64,000 nt of DNA from Brachionus plicatilis (lineage: Eukaryota > Rotifera > Eurotatoria > Ploima > Brachionidae), in the NCBI GenBank assembly GCA_010279815.1, contig QEOQ01000092.1, positions 1,228,065-1,292,064 of the forward strand, read 5' to 3'. The notes below the pieces were generated by a model that saw only the letters and a list, made by a program, of their open reading frames with translations, was not told where the DNA came from and did no database searches. Below are positions 12,001-24,118 of the stretch, piece after piece. Each line of letters begins with the position of its first letter. The first letter of the stretch is position 1. The position numbers and the translations under genes are program-made.

Positions 12001-15000
12001 AAATGTAAACAAAAAAATGTAACTAAATTATTTTGGGTAATTTTTTATTCTTTTTGGGTATATTTTTTTAATATTTGATCTATTTCATATAAATTTGATA
12101 AAAAATTTTATTAGTGTTCAAAAATAGGATGCAATCTTTTATTACAGTGCTGCTACGATACCTTGAATTCACCATATTTTACGTAAATTATGGTAAATTC
12201 ACGATATTTTACCATATTTACCGTAAAATATGGTAATCTAAAAAAGGGTATCAATCGTAAAATAACGATAATTGTCGTAAATTACCGATAATTATTGTAA
12301 AATTCAGTGAAAAAAAAAATTCCAAAATTCAATTTTCGTCATAAAATTCAATCAAATTTTAATTTTTTTCCTCTTTCAAAAATTCAAAAAAATAATTTTC
12401 TTCATGAAAATCGTTTTTTTTTTGGAAAATTTTGGAATTTTTTTTTCACTGAATTTTACAATAATAATCGGTATTTTACGACTGATACCCTTTTTTAGAT
12501 TACCATATTTTACGGTAAATATGGTGAATTCAAGGTATCGTAGCAGAACTGTATATTATGATTTGATAAATTTATGGTAATTTTTATTAAAACTAAGATA
12601 GTTTTTATTTAATCTATGATATTCAAGTATCAACGTCCATAATTTAATATTATCTTTTCTTTTTTTTTTTTAAACCAGCGAAAATGAGAAAGTGTAATCT
12701 TAGGAAAAAAAATGCCATTTTTTTTATAAGATTCTTGTGAAATTAAGTCAAGTATAATTTTTATGATTTATTCAGACACAAAAATCAGACTTACAAGTTT
12801 ATAAGTCACAGTTTTAAGTCTAAGTTATTTTTACTTAGAAAAAAAAATTTTAAGTCAGTGACTTGACTTGACTTATGACTTGTAACTTAAAAACAACTCT
12901 GCAACTAATTAAATGATATGACCGATAACCAGATGATAAAGTCTAATTTTTTTAGATTCACGTTTGTTTTTAAAATTTTAAAATTTCAAAAATTAGCTAA
13001 ATCGTAAAAAAAAATCTTTAAAAAATTACCACAAGATCGTCCACTAGTAACACATTTTCATTTTGAGATAATCTTTTCCACAAATTATCTTTTAAACTGG
13101 AGCACAAGTTATCAATCCAAATTCTGAATTAACACAAACAATTAGACAAATAAAAATATTCAAAAATTTTACATACCCGAGGCCTTTTTTTAGAACTTCA
13201 TTTAATTTTCCCAAAAGTTTGGTCCAATTTTCGTCTTTGGTAACCTGAAAAAAAGTTTTTATTTTTTAAATCTAACTTTTAAAATTTTATTTTTCACTTC
13301 CGACCTTATTTTCCAGCAAGGCCTGTTTGCGTTTGTTCAACGCACTTAATAATGCTGAAGTTGAAGTCTCAACATTTTGTCTGGAACTAATCATGATCTG
13401 CTGCCTCTGCTGAATTAACTGTTGGTTAAGATTATTGAAGCAAATTTTCAAATGAGGACAATTGTGAGGCAGTGCATGGGCCAATCTGCAAACTAAAAGA
13501 ATTTTTTTAATATGCTGCTCAGACTTGGACTCACTGAGCTCATCAATCAGCTTGACCAACGAGCTGAGAACATTGTCGCTAAAATGGTCCAAATTGTCCT
13601 GAAGATATTCATTGAAACGCTTGAAGTCATTGGTCAGAATGGTCACATTCGACTCAGTGGACATTACATACGACCCACTAGTGCTTATCTCTATATCACT
13701 AAGAATTTTATTCACATCCTCTTCTAGACTCGAACACAACTTTTTAATAATTGGAGTACTTGAATAAATAAGCCTTTCATTTAGATTTTTGCCATTTCGT
13801 TGTAATTTTAGAGAATGGCTGGAAAAAAAATCTATCTGTGCCCTGGACTTGGCAACACTTTCGCTTTCCTCGCTTGACCAGAGCAAAGAATTTATATCCG
13901 ACTCGGCTGACAGCCTTAATTAAAACAAAATTTTTTTTTCTTTTTTTTTCTTTTTTAATAAACTACTTTTCATCATTAAGACATTGTTGTAAATTATTTA
14001 TTAAATTATCATGAGTTGATTGAAAAGAAGAGTCAATAATTAACTAGAAAAAATAAGATAATTAATTTTTTGGTATTGTGAATTTCAAATATAAAATGAA
14101 CAAAAATTCTTCATTTTTTGATAAATTAAAATTAAAGTTAATAAAATATTAGAAAAATTACTGCAATAAAGTGTTACATACTTTGTTGCACCTTTTTTGG
14201 GAGGCGGACAAAATAAAGAAAAAAAAATATAGAAAATTTCAATTATAGAATAAAAAAAAAAGACTTTGGCTGAAACTTTAAATTAAAAAGCAAATGTTAT
14301 TCATTTAAAATTAAGCAATAAAATGAACAAAAATTCTTCATTTTTTGATAAATTAAAGTTAAAGTTAATAAATGGTATTTAAAAAAATATAACCTCAAAG
14401 TGCAATATATTTTGTTGCACCTTTTTTGCCTAAAATAAAATTTACATTTTCTTTTTTTTAGTAAATAAAATTAATAATCAATTTGAATCTTATTGATGTT
14501 TTATTTTTGTCTTCTCTCACATAAGAAAAAAATTTTTAGGTGAAAAAGGTGCAACTAAGTATGTTGCAGTAATTTCATAATTTTTAATATTATTAATAAG
14601 CTTTTAATTACATACTTTGTTGCACCTTTTTTGGGAGGTGGGCAAAATATAGAAAGACCAAATGTAGAAATTTATTAAAAGCATAGAAAGACAAAATAAA
14701 GAAAAAAATATATAGAAAATTTCAATTATAGAAAAAAAAAGAGACTTTGGCTGAAACTTTAAATTAAAAAGCAATTGTTATTCATTTCAAATTAAGCTTA
14801 AAAATAAACAAAAATTCTTCATTTTTTGATAAATTAAAATAAAAGTTAATAAAATATTAGAAAAATTACTGCAATAAAGTGTTACATACTTTGTTGCACC
14901 TTTTTTGGGAGGTGGACAAAATAAAGAAAAAAAAATATAGAAAATTTCAATTATAGAATAAAAAATAGAGACTTTGACTGAAACTTTAAATTAAAAAGCT

Positions 15001-18000
15001 AATGTTATTAATTTCAAATTAAGCTTAAAAATGAACAAAATTTTTTTATCATCAATTCAACATTATTTTTTAAATCTACAATTACTAAATAATTATAAAG
15101 ACTGGTACTGTGAGGGGAAGTTCGATGTTGCTCCCACGTTTTTTAAACAATGTTATACCATCCATATTGTAATTGAATATCGAATTATTTTTAGAATGTA
15201 TTGGTAATAATTTACTAATTGGTGAAGAAGAAAATTGAAAAAAAATTAATTAGATTATTTATTCTTTGTATCGTAGATACTACTTTTTTCACTTTTATAT
15301 TTTTCAATGAGACAAAAAAAGATACTTTTTTCACTAATCAAAATTTAACACTTACAGAAAGAAAATTTACAAAAAGATAATATTGACGTTGGTGTTTACA
15401 TTAAGAACGTTATGCCATTGTTCAGCTTTAGAAACAAACGAAAACAATAAAATTCCGATGAAAAAAGAGCCTGAGCCAGATAGTGATGATGAGGATGAAG
15501 ACTTAGTGGACAGTTCTGACGAAGAGGACGTAGTTAAGAATTTTTTTTTACTTAAAATAGACTTAGATATCCTCAACATATAACTTTATTTTTTTACATT
15601 TATCATAATATTAAATAAACACATCAATTATCATTTGTCTTTTTCTATTAGCGAAAATTTTATACTATTTTAGGGGACGCAAAAAAGATATTTTTTTCGC
15701 TAGTGAAAGAAATATCTTTTTTATGACTCCTTTGTATAATTTTCTATATTTTTGAATTCGATATTTTTTCTTTCTTTATTTTTTTTTCTATATTCAATAA
15801 ATTTATTATTCTTTATTTTGTCTTTCTATATTATGGCACACTGCCCCCTTTCAACCTAAAATGATTTTTCTCCTGTGAAAGTAGAAAAAAATTAAGCATT
15901 TTAGGTAAAAAAGGTGCAACAAAGTATATTTCACTTTGAGGTTATATTTTTTTAAACATTTTTTATTAACTTTAATTTTAATTTATCAAAAAATGAAGAA
16001 TTTTTTTGTTCATTTTGTATTTGAAATTCACAATACCTAATTTTTTGCATTTTATTTATTTTAAGTTTACTTTTGACTGATCGTAATAAAACGAAGAAAT
16101 AAGATCGTTCCATATTGAAATATTTTTGTCAAACAAAAGTTGGCAAAGTGAGTCCCAGTTAGGGCCGGAATTGGTTTCAGACAGATGCTGTTTGTTCAAA
16201 ATATTTGTTTCAAAGTCCAAGACAGAGTCGCGGATAAGCACCAAACTCTTTAGATTGGACACGTATTTGAAAACTTTTTGAAGTTTGCTCTTGAGTTCTT
16301 GGACACAGTTATCCAACCATTGGCCACAATTAGTCTTAAGATAGTCTAAGTCAAATTTTTGGATGTTTTTTTTTTTCTCGAAATAAATTTGTTTTAGATA
16401 GGCCGGAATTTTGTTGATAACCACGCCGTCATCTTTAAGAGCTTCTAGTATAAACGTGGAATCGTTTATTATGCCATCAAAACTTTGGTCTTCATTATTT
16501 GCCGAGAACACGCTGTAGAACGAATTCACTGTGCTGACCAAAAAATCCAAGCATTTGACTATTCGATCTCTAAGGTTGATATCTTTAAAAAAATAAAAAA
16601 TATTTTCTAATTTAGATGGACATTAATTTACTTGGCTCGAATTTGTCCGAGTCCAATATTTGACAGATTGAATTCTTGAACAAAAAATTGGTTCATTTTT
16701 TTTCATTTAGACACAAAAAAAGCTTACGGTCCTAGTGGAAATGTAATCTTGGAATAATGTTTTCAAATCAGTATTTTGTAGTATGTACAAACAGCAAATT
16801 GAGTCTGTAATGGCAGTAGATGATTGAACATCAGATAAATTTATAAGTCTATCTCTGGCTTTGTTCATGATGGTGTTCGATAGGAAGACTATAGAATTCC
16901 AAAGTTCATAAGCATATTGAATGTAGGAAGTTGAGTTTTGGCCAGATTTGAGAGATTTTTCGAGCTCAAGACAAGAGTGGACATGCTGGGCTATCAAATA
17001 TTGTCTAAAAATAAAGATGATCAGATATTTTTTAAAGAAAATTCTTTTGCCAAAATGTAGGTATATTTATGCCAAATAATTGTGAAAGGCTAGAAAGTGT
17101 TTTTGTATCTAGAATTAAATTTTTTATCACTAAAGCAATTTGCTTTTTAAAAACGTCACATGCATTTTAAATAACTTTTTATTAATAAACAACTTTTGTG
17201 ATTTAAAAAATTTTAATCGTATATAAATCTTTTTTGTATAAGAATTATTTCCAAAACAATAATAAAAATAATAAAATTTTTCATCACATTCCAAAATGCT
17301 TGGTTTGGAAAGTGAATCCGATAGTAGCTTTATTAAAAGAATAAACACTCTAGTTATTAGTATATCCCGATCACTATCCAAAACTAACTAAAGAAAGTAT
17401 ATTTTATAAATGTTAACTTTTTTTTTCTATTAGATTTAAATTCCGCATTGTTTTAAATAAAAGGCAAAAAAAATAAACTATTAAAAAAATTAAAAAATAG
17501 GAAAATAGAATTAATAATACTACTGGTTACATGCAAAACCAAAATTGGAAAAATCTAATTTTTTTAATTAAAAATTTTAAAAATAAATTAGAAGTACAAA
17601 TGATATTTAGCCATTAATTAAAATCAATTTTCAAGCAAATTATTTGATTTAATTTGATTCAACAGAATTACCTCTCTTTGAATTTAATGAGACAAAAATT
17701 GAAAAAAAAATCTAAATGAAAAAAAGCTGCTATAATTTTTTTTGTTAAATTAGACTTAAATTTGGTTTAAAATGATACTTTTTGATATTAATTTGTTTAA
17801 AAAATATATTTTTGTAGTATGATTTTACATTTTTTATTAATTGTGCCAATAAAATTTTTTTATTGGAACATAATGTGTCAAAAGAGCCACTCTTTTTATA
17901 TTGCAAAGGTATTTTAAATTTAAAAAGTACTGTTATCTTAATAGAATCGCCATTTTCTTGTAAACAAGTATTAGAATTTAAGACTTATATTTTTTGATAA

Positions 18001-21000
18001 TATAAAAATTATTTTTCTGCTTATAAAAAAAATATCAAATTTAACACTTTGATTAATAGTAATTAAAATTTTTACTTTTATTTTGACTACTTAAATCTTT
18101 TACTTAAGCCTGCAATTTCTTAATTATTAAGATTTTTTTTCTTTTTTTACCTCTCTTTTGAGTAATCTAGAATTTAAAAATTTTTATAAAATTTTAAATG
18201 GATCAATTATTTATGAAAATTTGATTTGTAAATCAGATTTTTTTTATTTTTCAACTTGCCTATGAGGCTTAAAATTTTTTAAATTAATTAATATATAAAA
18301 TTAATAAAAAAAATATTTTGTTGTTATTGCTCGTCGTAATAGAGAAATCGAATGACATGAAAGCGCAAGGAATGTTCCGCTTGGTAAGAATCGAAAAAAG
18401 GAAGACAAATACAAAAAATCTCAAGAAAAACAACCGATTGAGACACTAACTAGAATCTAAATAAATGATTCCGTAAATGTAGACATCTCAATTTTTATAA
18501 TTCAAATAGGAGAAGACCAAAACAATCAGTCCAAGATACAACTGATTATTATTGAAATGCCCGCTGAGGAGCATGCTAAAAATCAATCTAATGTGTGTGA
18601 GAAAAATATTCTTTTTAATCTTTTTAAGCAATAAAATAAAAAGGTGAACGTTCTATTCATAGATTTTTTTTTCGTAGAACAATAATTTCATACAGTTATT
18701 TTCATAAAATTTTTTTAAAGCCATAAAATATAGAAAAATAATTCATAAAAATTTATCATTTTTTTTCTGAAAAGTAATTTCTCTTTATTTTTTTAGACAA
18801 TAAATTCAAAAATATAATCAATATTTTCCTTTAATAGAATTTTACAATCAAATATTACGATTACATTCAGTTCCTGATATGTTAAATATATCTTAAGTTA
18901 CTCCAATCCTTAAGGACCAGTCAAAAAAGAATAGTGACCTCAATCACCTTAGGCAGATCCCAGTATCTAACTGTTTAGCTCAAATTTTTGAAAAATTACT
19001 ACTTTTTTCATGTCCAGATATGCTAAAAACAAGTAATAATCAATTTGGGTTTAAAAAAAACTTCTTGCATTCAGCAATCTTTGTTCTTAAGGAAGCTATT
19101 CTTTAATATAAGAAAATTCTGGGTGTAAAGTTGCATCCCTAGACGCTGAAAAGGCATTTGATAAAGTCTGGAGAGATGGACTCTTCTTTAAAGTTATATC
19201 AACGATGGACATTAACTTTTGGATTTATTTAAAAAAATACTATGAAAAATCTATGCGAGTTGTCTATTAGTGACTTAAAAAAGTTTAATTTATTTAAAGG
19301 GCGACTCTATTGCAACACTATGTGTCAATAGTGTAGTCTATTGACAACAAATAAATTATTATAAAATATTTGTTTTTGTTTTGACTAAAAAATTTATATT
19401 TTTATATTTCAATTAAAAACTCCTTTATATAATAAAAATTTTTAAAAAATCTTAGATTAAAAATAATATCATGTGTCAATAGACACTCCGTTATTTAAAA
19501 TTAACTGTGGTGTTGAGCAAGGTGGACTAATATCACCATGTTTATTAAATGTCTTCATTGATGAATTAATTCTAGAATGTCTGTTCATAAATAAAGGTTC
19601 TCTATTTAATAATCTAAATATGAATATAATTGTCTATGTAGATGATATACTATTAATAAGCCCAGTAGATTCTCATCTACAAGAACTTCCAGATTGTTGC
19701 TCTAAATATGAAAATAAGTGGAAAATAAAATTCAATCCCTAGAAATCTTCAATGGTTGAATTTGGTCCGCAGCTCTTTAGAAAACTTTTTATCAATGAAA
19801 CAATACCTTGGACAAAGTAAATAGAATTAGGTATTTACGAGTTGATATCCCAAATTATTTTGACTACTACAACGTTGCAGTCAGTAACTTTATAAAAGTA
19901 CAGTACAAATTAAAAATAATTTGTCCGCATTTTGTTCCTCGACTCTTCCTCAACTCTTCCTTTCCCCACTGGAATAGTTGAAGAAGAGCCGAGGAAGAGT
20001 TGAGGAAAAGAAATGTACAGTACTTAGTTTTAAATTGTACTGTACAGCAATCTTTTTTTCTCTTTCATACTTAGGTTTAAATAAAGGTTAAATATCTCCG
20101 TTGCTGTTGCTGCAAGGGTGTATCTATAAAAACTAATGTTTGTCTCAATTCACATACATCTAAAATTTGTTCCATAAAAATAATTTTAATTTAATTTTAT
20201 CTTAATATTGTTCTATTAAAGTGCGTAACATAATTTCTATGAAAAAAAATTCTATCAGTATACTTCTATGAAATATTTTTCTAACAAAATTTATTCTATG
20301 AGTTTTGTTTGATTTTATTAATTTTTTATGAATTAATTTTTTATGAATTGATACATCACCAAATAAATAAAAACAAAACAATTTGATATAATTTTTTTGC
20401 TTTAAATCAAATGACTAATTTTGCATCAACATAAAATAATCTTGTCTTATAAAATGGTTATTGAAATACCATTTATAGAAAATTCAATTCGAAAAATTGC
20501 TTGAAAAAAATTTATTATAATTTTTGATTTAAGAAAAATAAGAATTTTCCTCAAATCTATAAAATAAATTGAAAAAAAATCAACTAACTTTGCTGCTTTG
20601 AGGTATTCATTGTTGTCCAAATGAAACCATATTTTACTCGGACTGTTCTGTAATATTTTGACTATTACCGCCAATGCGTACTTGTTATTTCTTTTAGCTT
20701 TTTCCGAGCTTTTAAAATTACTAAAAAAAATTAAAATATAAAAAATATTAATTTTCTGTCATACTCCTGCTCAAGAAACATGTCATCAGCTTTATCATCA
20801 AACAATTTTACACAAGTTTCATGCATATTACTCAAAACATCTTCAATCTAGTAAGACATTTTTATTAAAATCGAAAAATTGGTATTAATTACTTGATTTG
20901 AGCACTGCTTCATTATGTGTATGCCATCGGCAGCCTCAATCAAATCACGGTACCTATTACTAAAAGGTAAAGTGAATAAAAAAATTAGTATTTGAAAAAA

Positions 21001-23301
21001 AATATTCTCATAATCAAATTAACTTTTTTTACACTTTCTAAAATTTCTTGAATAAAAGAATCTTTTTTTTTTAAATTGGAAAAAAATTGGCTACAAATTG
21101 TTTTTGTAGCTAAACTTACTTTTTTATTCCTAAAATAAATTTACTTTATGAAAATGCTACATGAATTCAAAATATTTTTTTATTTAAAAAACCTTTTTAA
21201 CAATATAATTATTTTCCAAATATTAATGGAATTTTTTAGCCACATTCTAAAATGCTCTATTTGGAAAGTGAATCGGATAGAATTTTTATTAAAAGAATAG
21301 ACACTCAAGACCAGCTAGAATAAAGATAAAGATCAAAAAGAAAGAAAAGACATATTCAGTATTTTGGAGTTAAGATGTAATTTTAAGATACTTAAATTTT
21401 ATTTTCCAATTTTTTTAAATTAAAAACAAAATTTTTTTACATTAAAAAAGTCTTTTAAACATAAAAATTATACGCTAATATTTATATATATGTATATGTC
21501 ACTGTCAATTTATAAAATGTGTCATTTTGTAAAATGACTTGGCAAATGATAAAATTACAGAGAAAATAAATTGCAATTTTTCAATAAAAAATTTGATAAA
21601 TTAAATTATCAAGGAAGTTTTTTGTTTAATTTTTGTTAAAATTTAAAGTTTAACAATTTTTTTTGAAATAAAAAAATTTTTTTGGAAAAAAAAATTAACT
21701 TTGCTTATTAACTTTTGATAAAAACATTAAAATTTAGTTATTTGTAATATCCATCTTATATTAGACGAAGATGAGATTATTGATATTTTGAAGCTTTGGA
21801 TGGTTTGCCGAAAAAATCAAAATTCTTGGACTAAAAAGTGATCACTGAACACAATAGCTATGAACATATAAAATTATAGTTGAAGCTTTTGAATTTTAAA
21901 ACACGTACAATACAAACTAACAATCATCCTTGCAACAATCAACACAGCTACCTAAAATATGTATTAAAAAGTTGTCAATCTGAAAATGCCAAATGCCTAG
22001 CAAGATATAAAAACATTTGTTGTACTGAGTGTAAAATGCAATTAAGACTTTAGTTTAAAGACTAATTTTTAATTTAATTTTTAAGATAGTTTATGAAAAA
22101 ACTAAATGGAATGTGTAAAAAAAAATAAAATATTGTATTAAAATAATATAACAAAAATTATGTATCATTAATTAATTAATCATATTTGTATTAAAAAAGT
22201 ATTTTATGCAAAATAAAATTTTACGTTAAAAACATTTACTCATTAGTTATTTTGATTTTTTTAAATTTTTTAAATGCCTGGTCAAAGAAAAAAGAAAAAT
22301 TTCATTTTTGTCTAAGTCTTTTTAAAAATTGACAGTGACATTAATATTTGAGTAAATTTATTTGGGTGAAGTTAAATTAGTAGTAGAAAAAGTATAGGTC
22401 AAATAACTTTGATGAATAAAATGCAGTACTTTGAGAGCGTATGAATCAGAGCTGGAAATAGAAGGGCAAATTGAAGTTTCAGATAAATTTTAAGATCAAA
22501 ATAATCATTTAAAATTTTAAAACTTAGTTAATTTAATGATTTTGATAATTTTTAAGAAATAAATACTAAACATTACTAGACATGTTATGTCTAATAATAG
22601 TTCATTATCAAATTGACATCAAAATGATTGATCTCTATTTTATTTAACAAAAACAATCGATAATTAAATAATTCACAAATTCATAACTTTTATATCCATT
22701 CATTCAAACTGAAATAATTTTATTTTTCTACTTTAATAAATTTTAAATTTTAAAACAATTAATTTTTTTGTCTTTAAAAGTAAGTTTTCATTAAAATCAA
22801 TTAAAAAATTTAAATCTATTAGAGTTCAATAAAAAAGGACATTTTAAAATTTTAAATATGAAAATATACTTGACATGACATGTCAAGTAATTGCTTTGGA
22901 AAAAAATTATTTTTTCTCTATTATTAAAAAAAAAATATCACAATTTATTTTTTGATCTTTTGATCTTGATCTCAAACTTGAATTTGCCAAGAGAATAATT
23001 CATGATGGTATGAAAGTGCGGCTTTTTATTTTCCATGAAACCATAAGATAAACAAAAAGGGCTTGGTGAAAAATTTTTAAATATTTCAAAATAATAAAAA
23101 AAAATAAAATAAATACATTTAATTTAATTTATATTGACCAAGAAAAATTATTGATAAAAAAAAGTCAACTCACTAGACCATAATTCTCAAGTCTTCTTTC
23201 TTTTTTTCAATTTCATTCTTTATCTGTTGTTCTATAGCCTGTATTTCTTTGATGGTATACTGCTTAAACAAGGCATCCACATCTATTTTGTTAGCATCCA
23301 T
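6059..23301 (-). CDS. COG1: Conserved oligomeric Golgi complex subunit 1 (13 exons)
   Basis: COG1 is a lobe A/B bridging subunit of the COG tethering complex that recycles Golgi glycosylation enzymes. Exons (minus strand): 23301-23174, 20959-20893, 20847-20765, 20720-20589, 17004-16728, 16674-16632, 16582-16071, 14043-13967, 13914-13305, 13244-13177, 13123-13030, 9906-9355, 6337-6059. All use GT donors and AG acceptors and join in phase to 973 codons; human COG1 has about 980 residues. Landmarks match in order from memory of the human protein: IEKKKEDLRIMV then YNRYRDLIEAAD at the N-terminus, KILQNSPSKIW, LFQDYISTR, WDSLCQLL, CPHLKICF, TWDEIEIEDE, QNQSLQMLFDIKFL, LESLIDPFDYD and the C-terminal FELLPIA...LFGIKWF. 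The donor after AATAAG at 13305 is weak. Short introns are 44-60 nt; five introns (2.0-3.6 kb) are swollen by transposons. The stop lies 157 bp from the next gene and the ATG 147 bp from KXD1. Confidence 0.95.
7914..8217. mobile_element. Palindromic MITE with CAGTGGTGTTCC ends
   Basis: The ends CAGTGGTGTTCC and GGGAACACCACTG are inverted repeats that extend inwards through TTTACGTAAATT-type sequence. There is a TA before the left end, but AA follows the right one, so the target site is degraded or differently bounded. The element lies in the last COG1 intron and has no coding capacity. Confidence 0.65.
8430..9027. mobile_element. piggyBac-like non-autonomous element, TTAA-flanked
   Basis: TTAA at 8426-8429 and TTAA at 9028-9031 bracket inverted ends CACTAGAAGCACCAACGAG and (complement) GACTAGAAGCACCAA. 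TTAA duplication and a YACTAGAA-type end are hallmarks of piggyBac transposons. A second internal copy of the left end (ACTAGAAGCACCAACGAGTC) starts near 8609. Only 598 bp long with no reading frame, hence non-autonomous. In the last COG1 intron. Confidence 0.8.
10457..10879. mobile_element. Palindromic MITE, TA-flanked, CAGTG ends
   Basis: TA|CAGTGATAACA... and ...TGTTATCAAATCACCACTG|TA bracket a long hairpin. The arms 10610-10690 and 10775-10855 are nearly perfect complements (CAAAACGGCCAATTCAAAAT and its reverse). TA duplication with CAG ends resembles pogo/Tc1-mariner MITEs. In a COG1 intron. Confidence 0.7.
11225..11490 (-). other. Exon-like blocks inside a COG1 intron, identity unknown
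   Basis: Two minus-strand blocks are less AT-rich than their surroundings and have codon-like composition. One, about 11490-11395, reads YEYLKIVKEKAVFNKVMALA and continues PVESSEELAKLA. The other, about 11318-11226, reads FENNGAKQKASKKAQAIELM and ends in a stop. The 75 bp between them has no GT donor on the minus strand. On the plus strand the same 75 bp looks like an intron (GTAAAA...TTTTGCAG), but the plus frames are poor. This could be a nested gene, a captured gene fragment or chance. Confidence 0.3.
12145..12551. mobile_element. Palindromic MITE, TA-flanked, CAGTGCTGCTACGATACC ends
   Basis: TA|CAGTGCTGCTACGATACC and GGTATCGTAGCAGAACTG|TA bracket arms of more than 100 bp that are near-perfect complements, with an AT-rich centre (AATTCCAAAATTC...GGAATTTTTTTTTC). 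No coding capacity. In a COG1 intron. Confidence 0.75.
14072..16037. mobile_element. MULE-like element with long terminal repeats and a 9-bp target duplication
   Basis: Long inverted ends begin GGTATTGTGAATTTCAAATA on the left and end with its complement on the right. TAATTTTTT occurs directly outside both ends (14063-14071, 16038-16046), the 9-bp duplication typical of Mutator-like elements. Removing element plus one duplication leaves a 52-nt COG1 intron, exactly the host size class, which confirms the boundaries. Inside are three direct copies of a block with ACATACTTTGTTGCACCTT (14173, 14608, 14883). A short coding relic at 15370-15580 has one frame reading DNIDVGVYIKNVM, possibly Ulp1-protease-like, and another that is acidic Asp/Glu-rich. 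Confidence 0.8.
17365..17900 (+). repeat. Dispersed repeat family R, copy 1
   Basis: This stretch aligns over more than 500 bp with 51935-52500. Shared landmarks are AAGTATATTTTATAAATGTT, then CCAAAATTGGAAAAATCT, AATTATTTGATTT and the end TTGGAACATAATGTGTCAA. It is non-coding and lies in a COG1 intron. A related 75-bp piece (GGAAAGTGAATC...AAAAGAATA) occurs just upstream at 17290 and again at 21243. Confidence 0.75.
18895..19790 (+). mobile_element. LINE reverse-transcriptase remnant, interrupted
   Basis: Broken RT blocks occur in order on the plus strand: IPVSNCLAQIFEKLLLFS, LDAEKAFDKVWRDGLFF (19130-19200), then after an AT-rich interruption at about 19290-19475 GVEQGGLISPCLLNVFIDEL and the catalytic block YVDDILLI (variant of FADD). 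Several stops and shifts make it dead. The interruption carries family R-like TGTGTCAATAG ends. Located in the COG1 intron between exons 4 and 5. Confidence 0.75.
19901..20042. mobile_element. Small TA-flanked MITE (142 bp)
   Basis: TA|CAGTACAAATT and AAATTGTACTG|TA are inverted ends. A second inverted pair inside (CTCGACTCTTCCTCAAC against GAGGAAGAGTTGAGG) gives a compact hairpin. No coding capacity. Confidence 0.7.
20960..23173. other. First COG1 intron, AT-rich, minor repeats only
   Basis: No second gene is seen. A repeat fragment near 21243-21310 matches 17290-17355. The stretch at 22870-22990 (TGTCAAGTAATTG then TTGATCTTGATCTCAAACTT) is repeated at 41805-41880. The 2.2-kb length is far above the 44-60 nt norm, so an older insertion is likely. 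Confidence 0.5.
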
Positions 23302-23448
23302 CTCCTCAACAAAATTTTCCAAATTAGCAAAAATGAAAAAAAAAGGACTAAAGGGTGTCTAAAAACCCTCAGATTTTGAGTAATTATTTAAATAAAAATG
23401 AAAATTTATTCTGAAAAATTTAATAAAAAAAAAAGCTTTCAAGTAATT

Positions 23449-24118
23449 TTATTGATCAGCTTGGTCAGACTTGGATTCAGATGGATCGGACTGTTCACGG
23501 CTCAATGAGCTGATCCGGTTTCTTGCTGTTTCGAACAAGCTTGAAAATGCAGACTTGGAAGCAGAGAGACGACTTGCAGTCGAATCGCTACGGAGCTTAG
23601 CGTCCGACTCGTCTGCTTCTACTTGATCGTCGGGCTCCGAGTCTGAAGTATTCTCTTTGGCTATTTGCAATGCATTGGAATAGCTGTGCGGGTATTTGAG
23701 CTCGAGTTTCTTTTTTAGCATGCGGATTCGCTTAAAGACAAAATCCAGGTCTTGTTTCATCCGATTAAGCAAAGAAATGTAAGATTGAAAATCTTTTGTT
23801 CCGTAAGTGCTGAAGGTGTCTGACGATTTTTGGTTTGAGCTGGATATCTTTTGGTTAGTTTTGTCAAGACGTTTTAATCTGATGAAAGTTATGGAGAATT
23901 AAAAAACGGTGTTGGTTAGTTTATCAAGGTACTGACATGGCTTGTTGGGATTCAAGCAAGGCTTGCATATCCTGGGTGTTCAACTGGTCCAGCAGGAGCG
24001 AAGAGAACGCTGTTGTGTAGTCTGGGTTTGTGTCGTCTTGTGCGGGCACATCGCTCAAGTTTAGTATGCTAAAGCTGGAGTACTCTAGAGGAGGAGATAA
24101 ATCTGATGATGTCTGCAT
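23449..24118 (-). CDS. KXD1: KxDL motif-containing protein 1 (BORC/BLOC-1-related subunit)
   Basis: KXD1 is a small coiled-coil subunit of BORC, which couples lysosomes to kinesin transport. Exon 1 is 24118-23937 and exon 2 is 23878-23449, joined over a 58-nt intron (donor GTCAGT, acceptor CATCAG) that restores phase. The protein has 203 residues. The family core is clear: LLDQLNTQDMQALLESQQAM at the end of exon 1, continuing RLDKTN in exon 2, then the KxDL signature as MKQDLDFVFKRIRMLKKKL and KYPHSYSN. Human KXD1 has the same order (VNTDDVNAI..., RFEKTNE, MKRDLDSIFRRIRTLKGKL). The N-terminal 35 residues and the Ser/Asp-rich C-terminal 70 are poorly conserved. The gene ends 147 bp before the COG1 start on the same strand. 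Confidence 0.9.

Noticed and set aside
17130..17381. Minus-strand frame considered as a COG1 exon
   Set aside because: Exon 4 (ending 20589) joins exon 5 (starting 17004) in phase and matches COG1 without it. The frame is AT-driven and overlaps repeat R.
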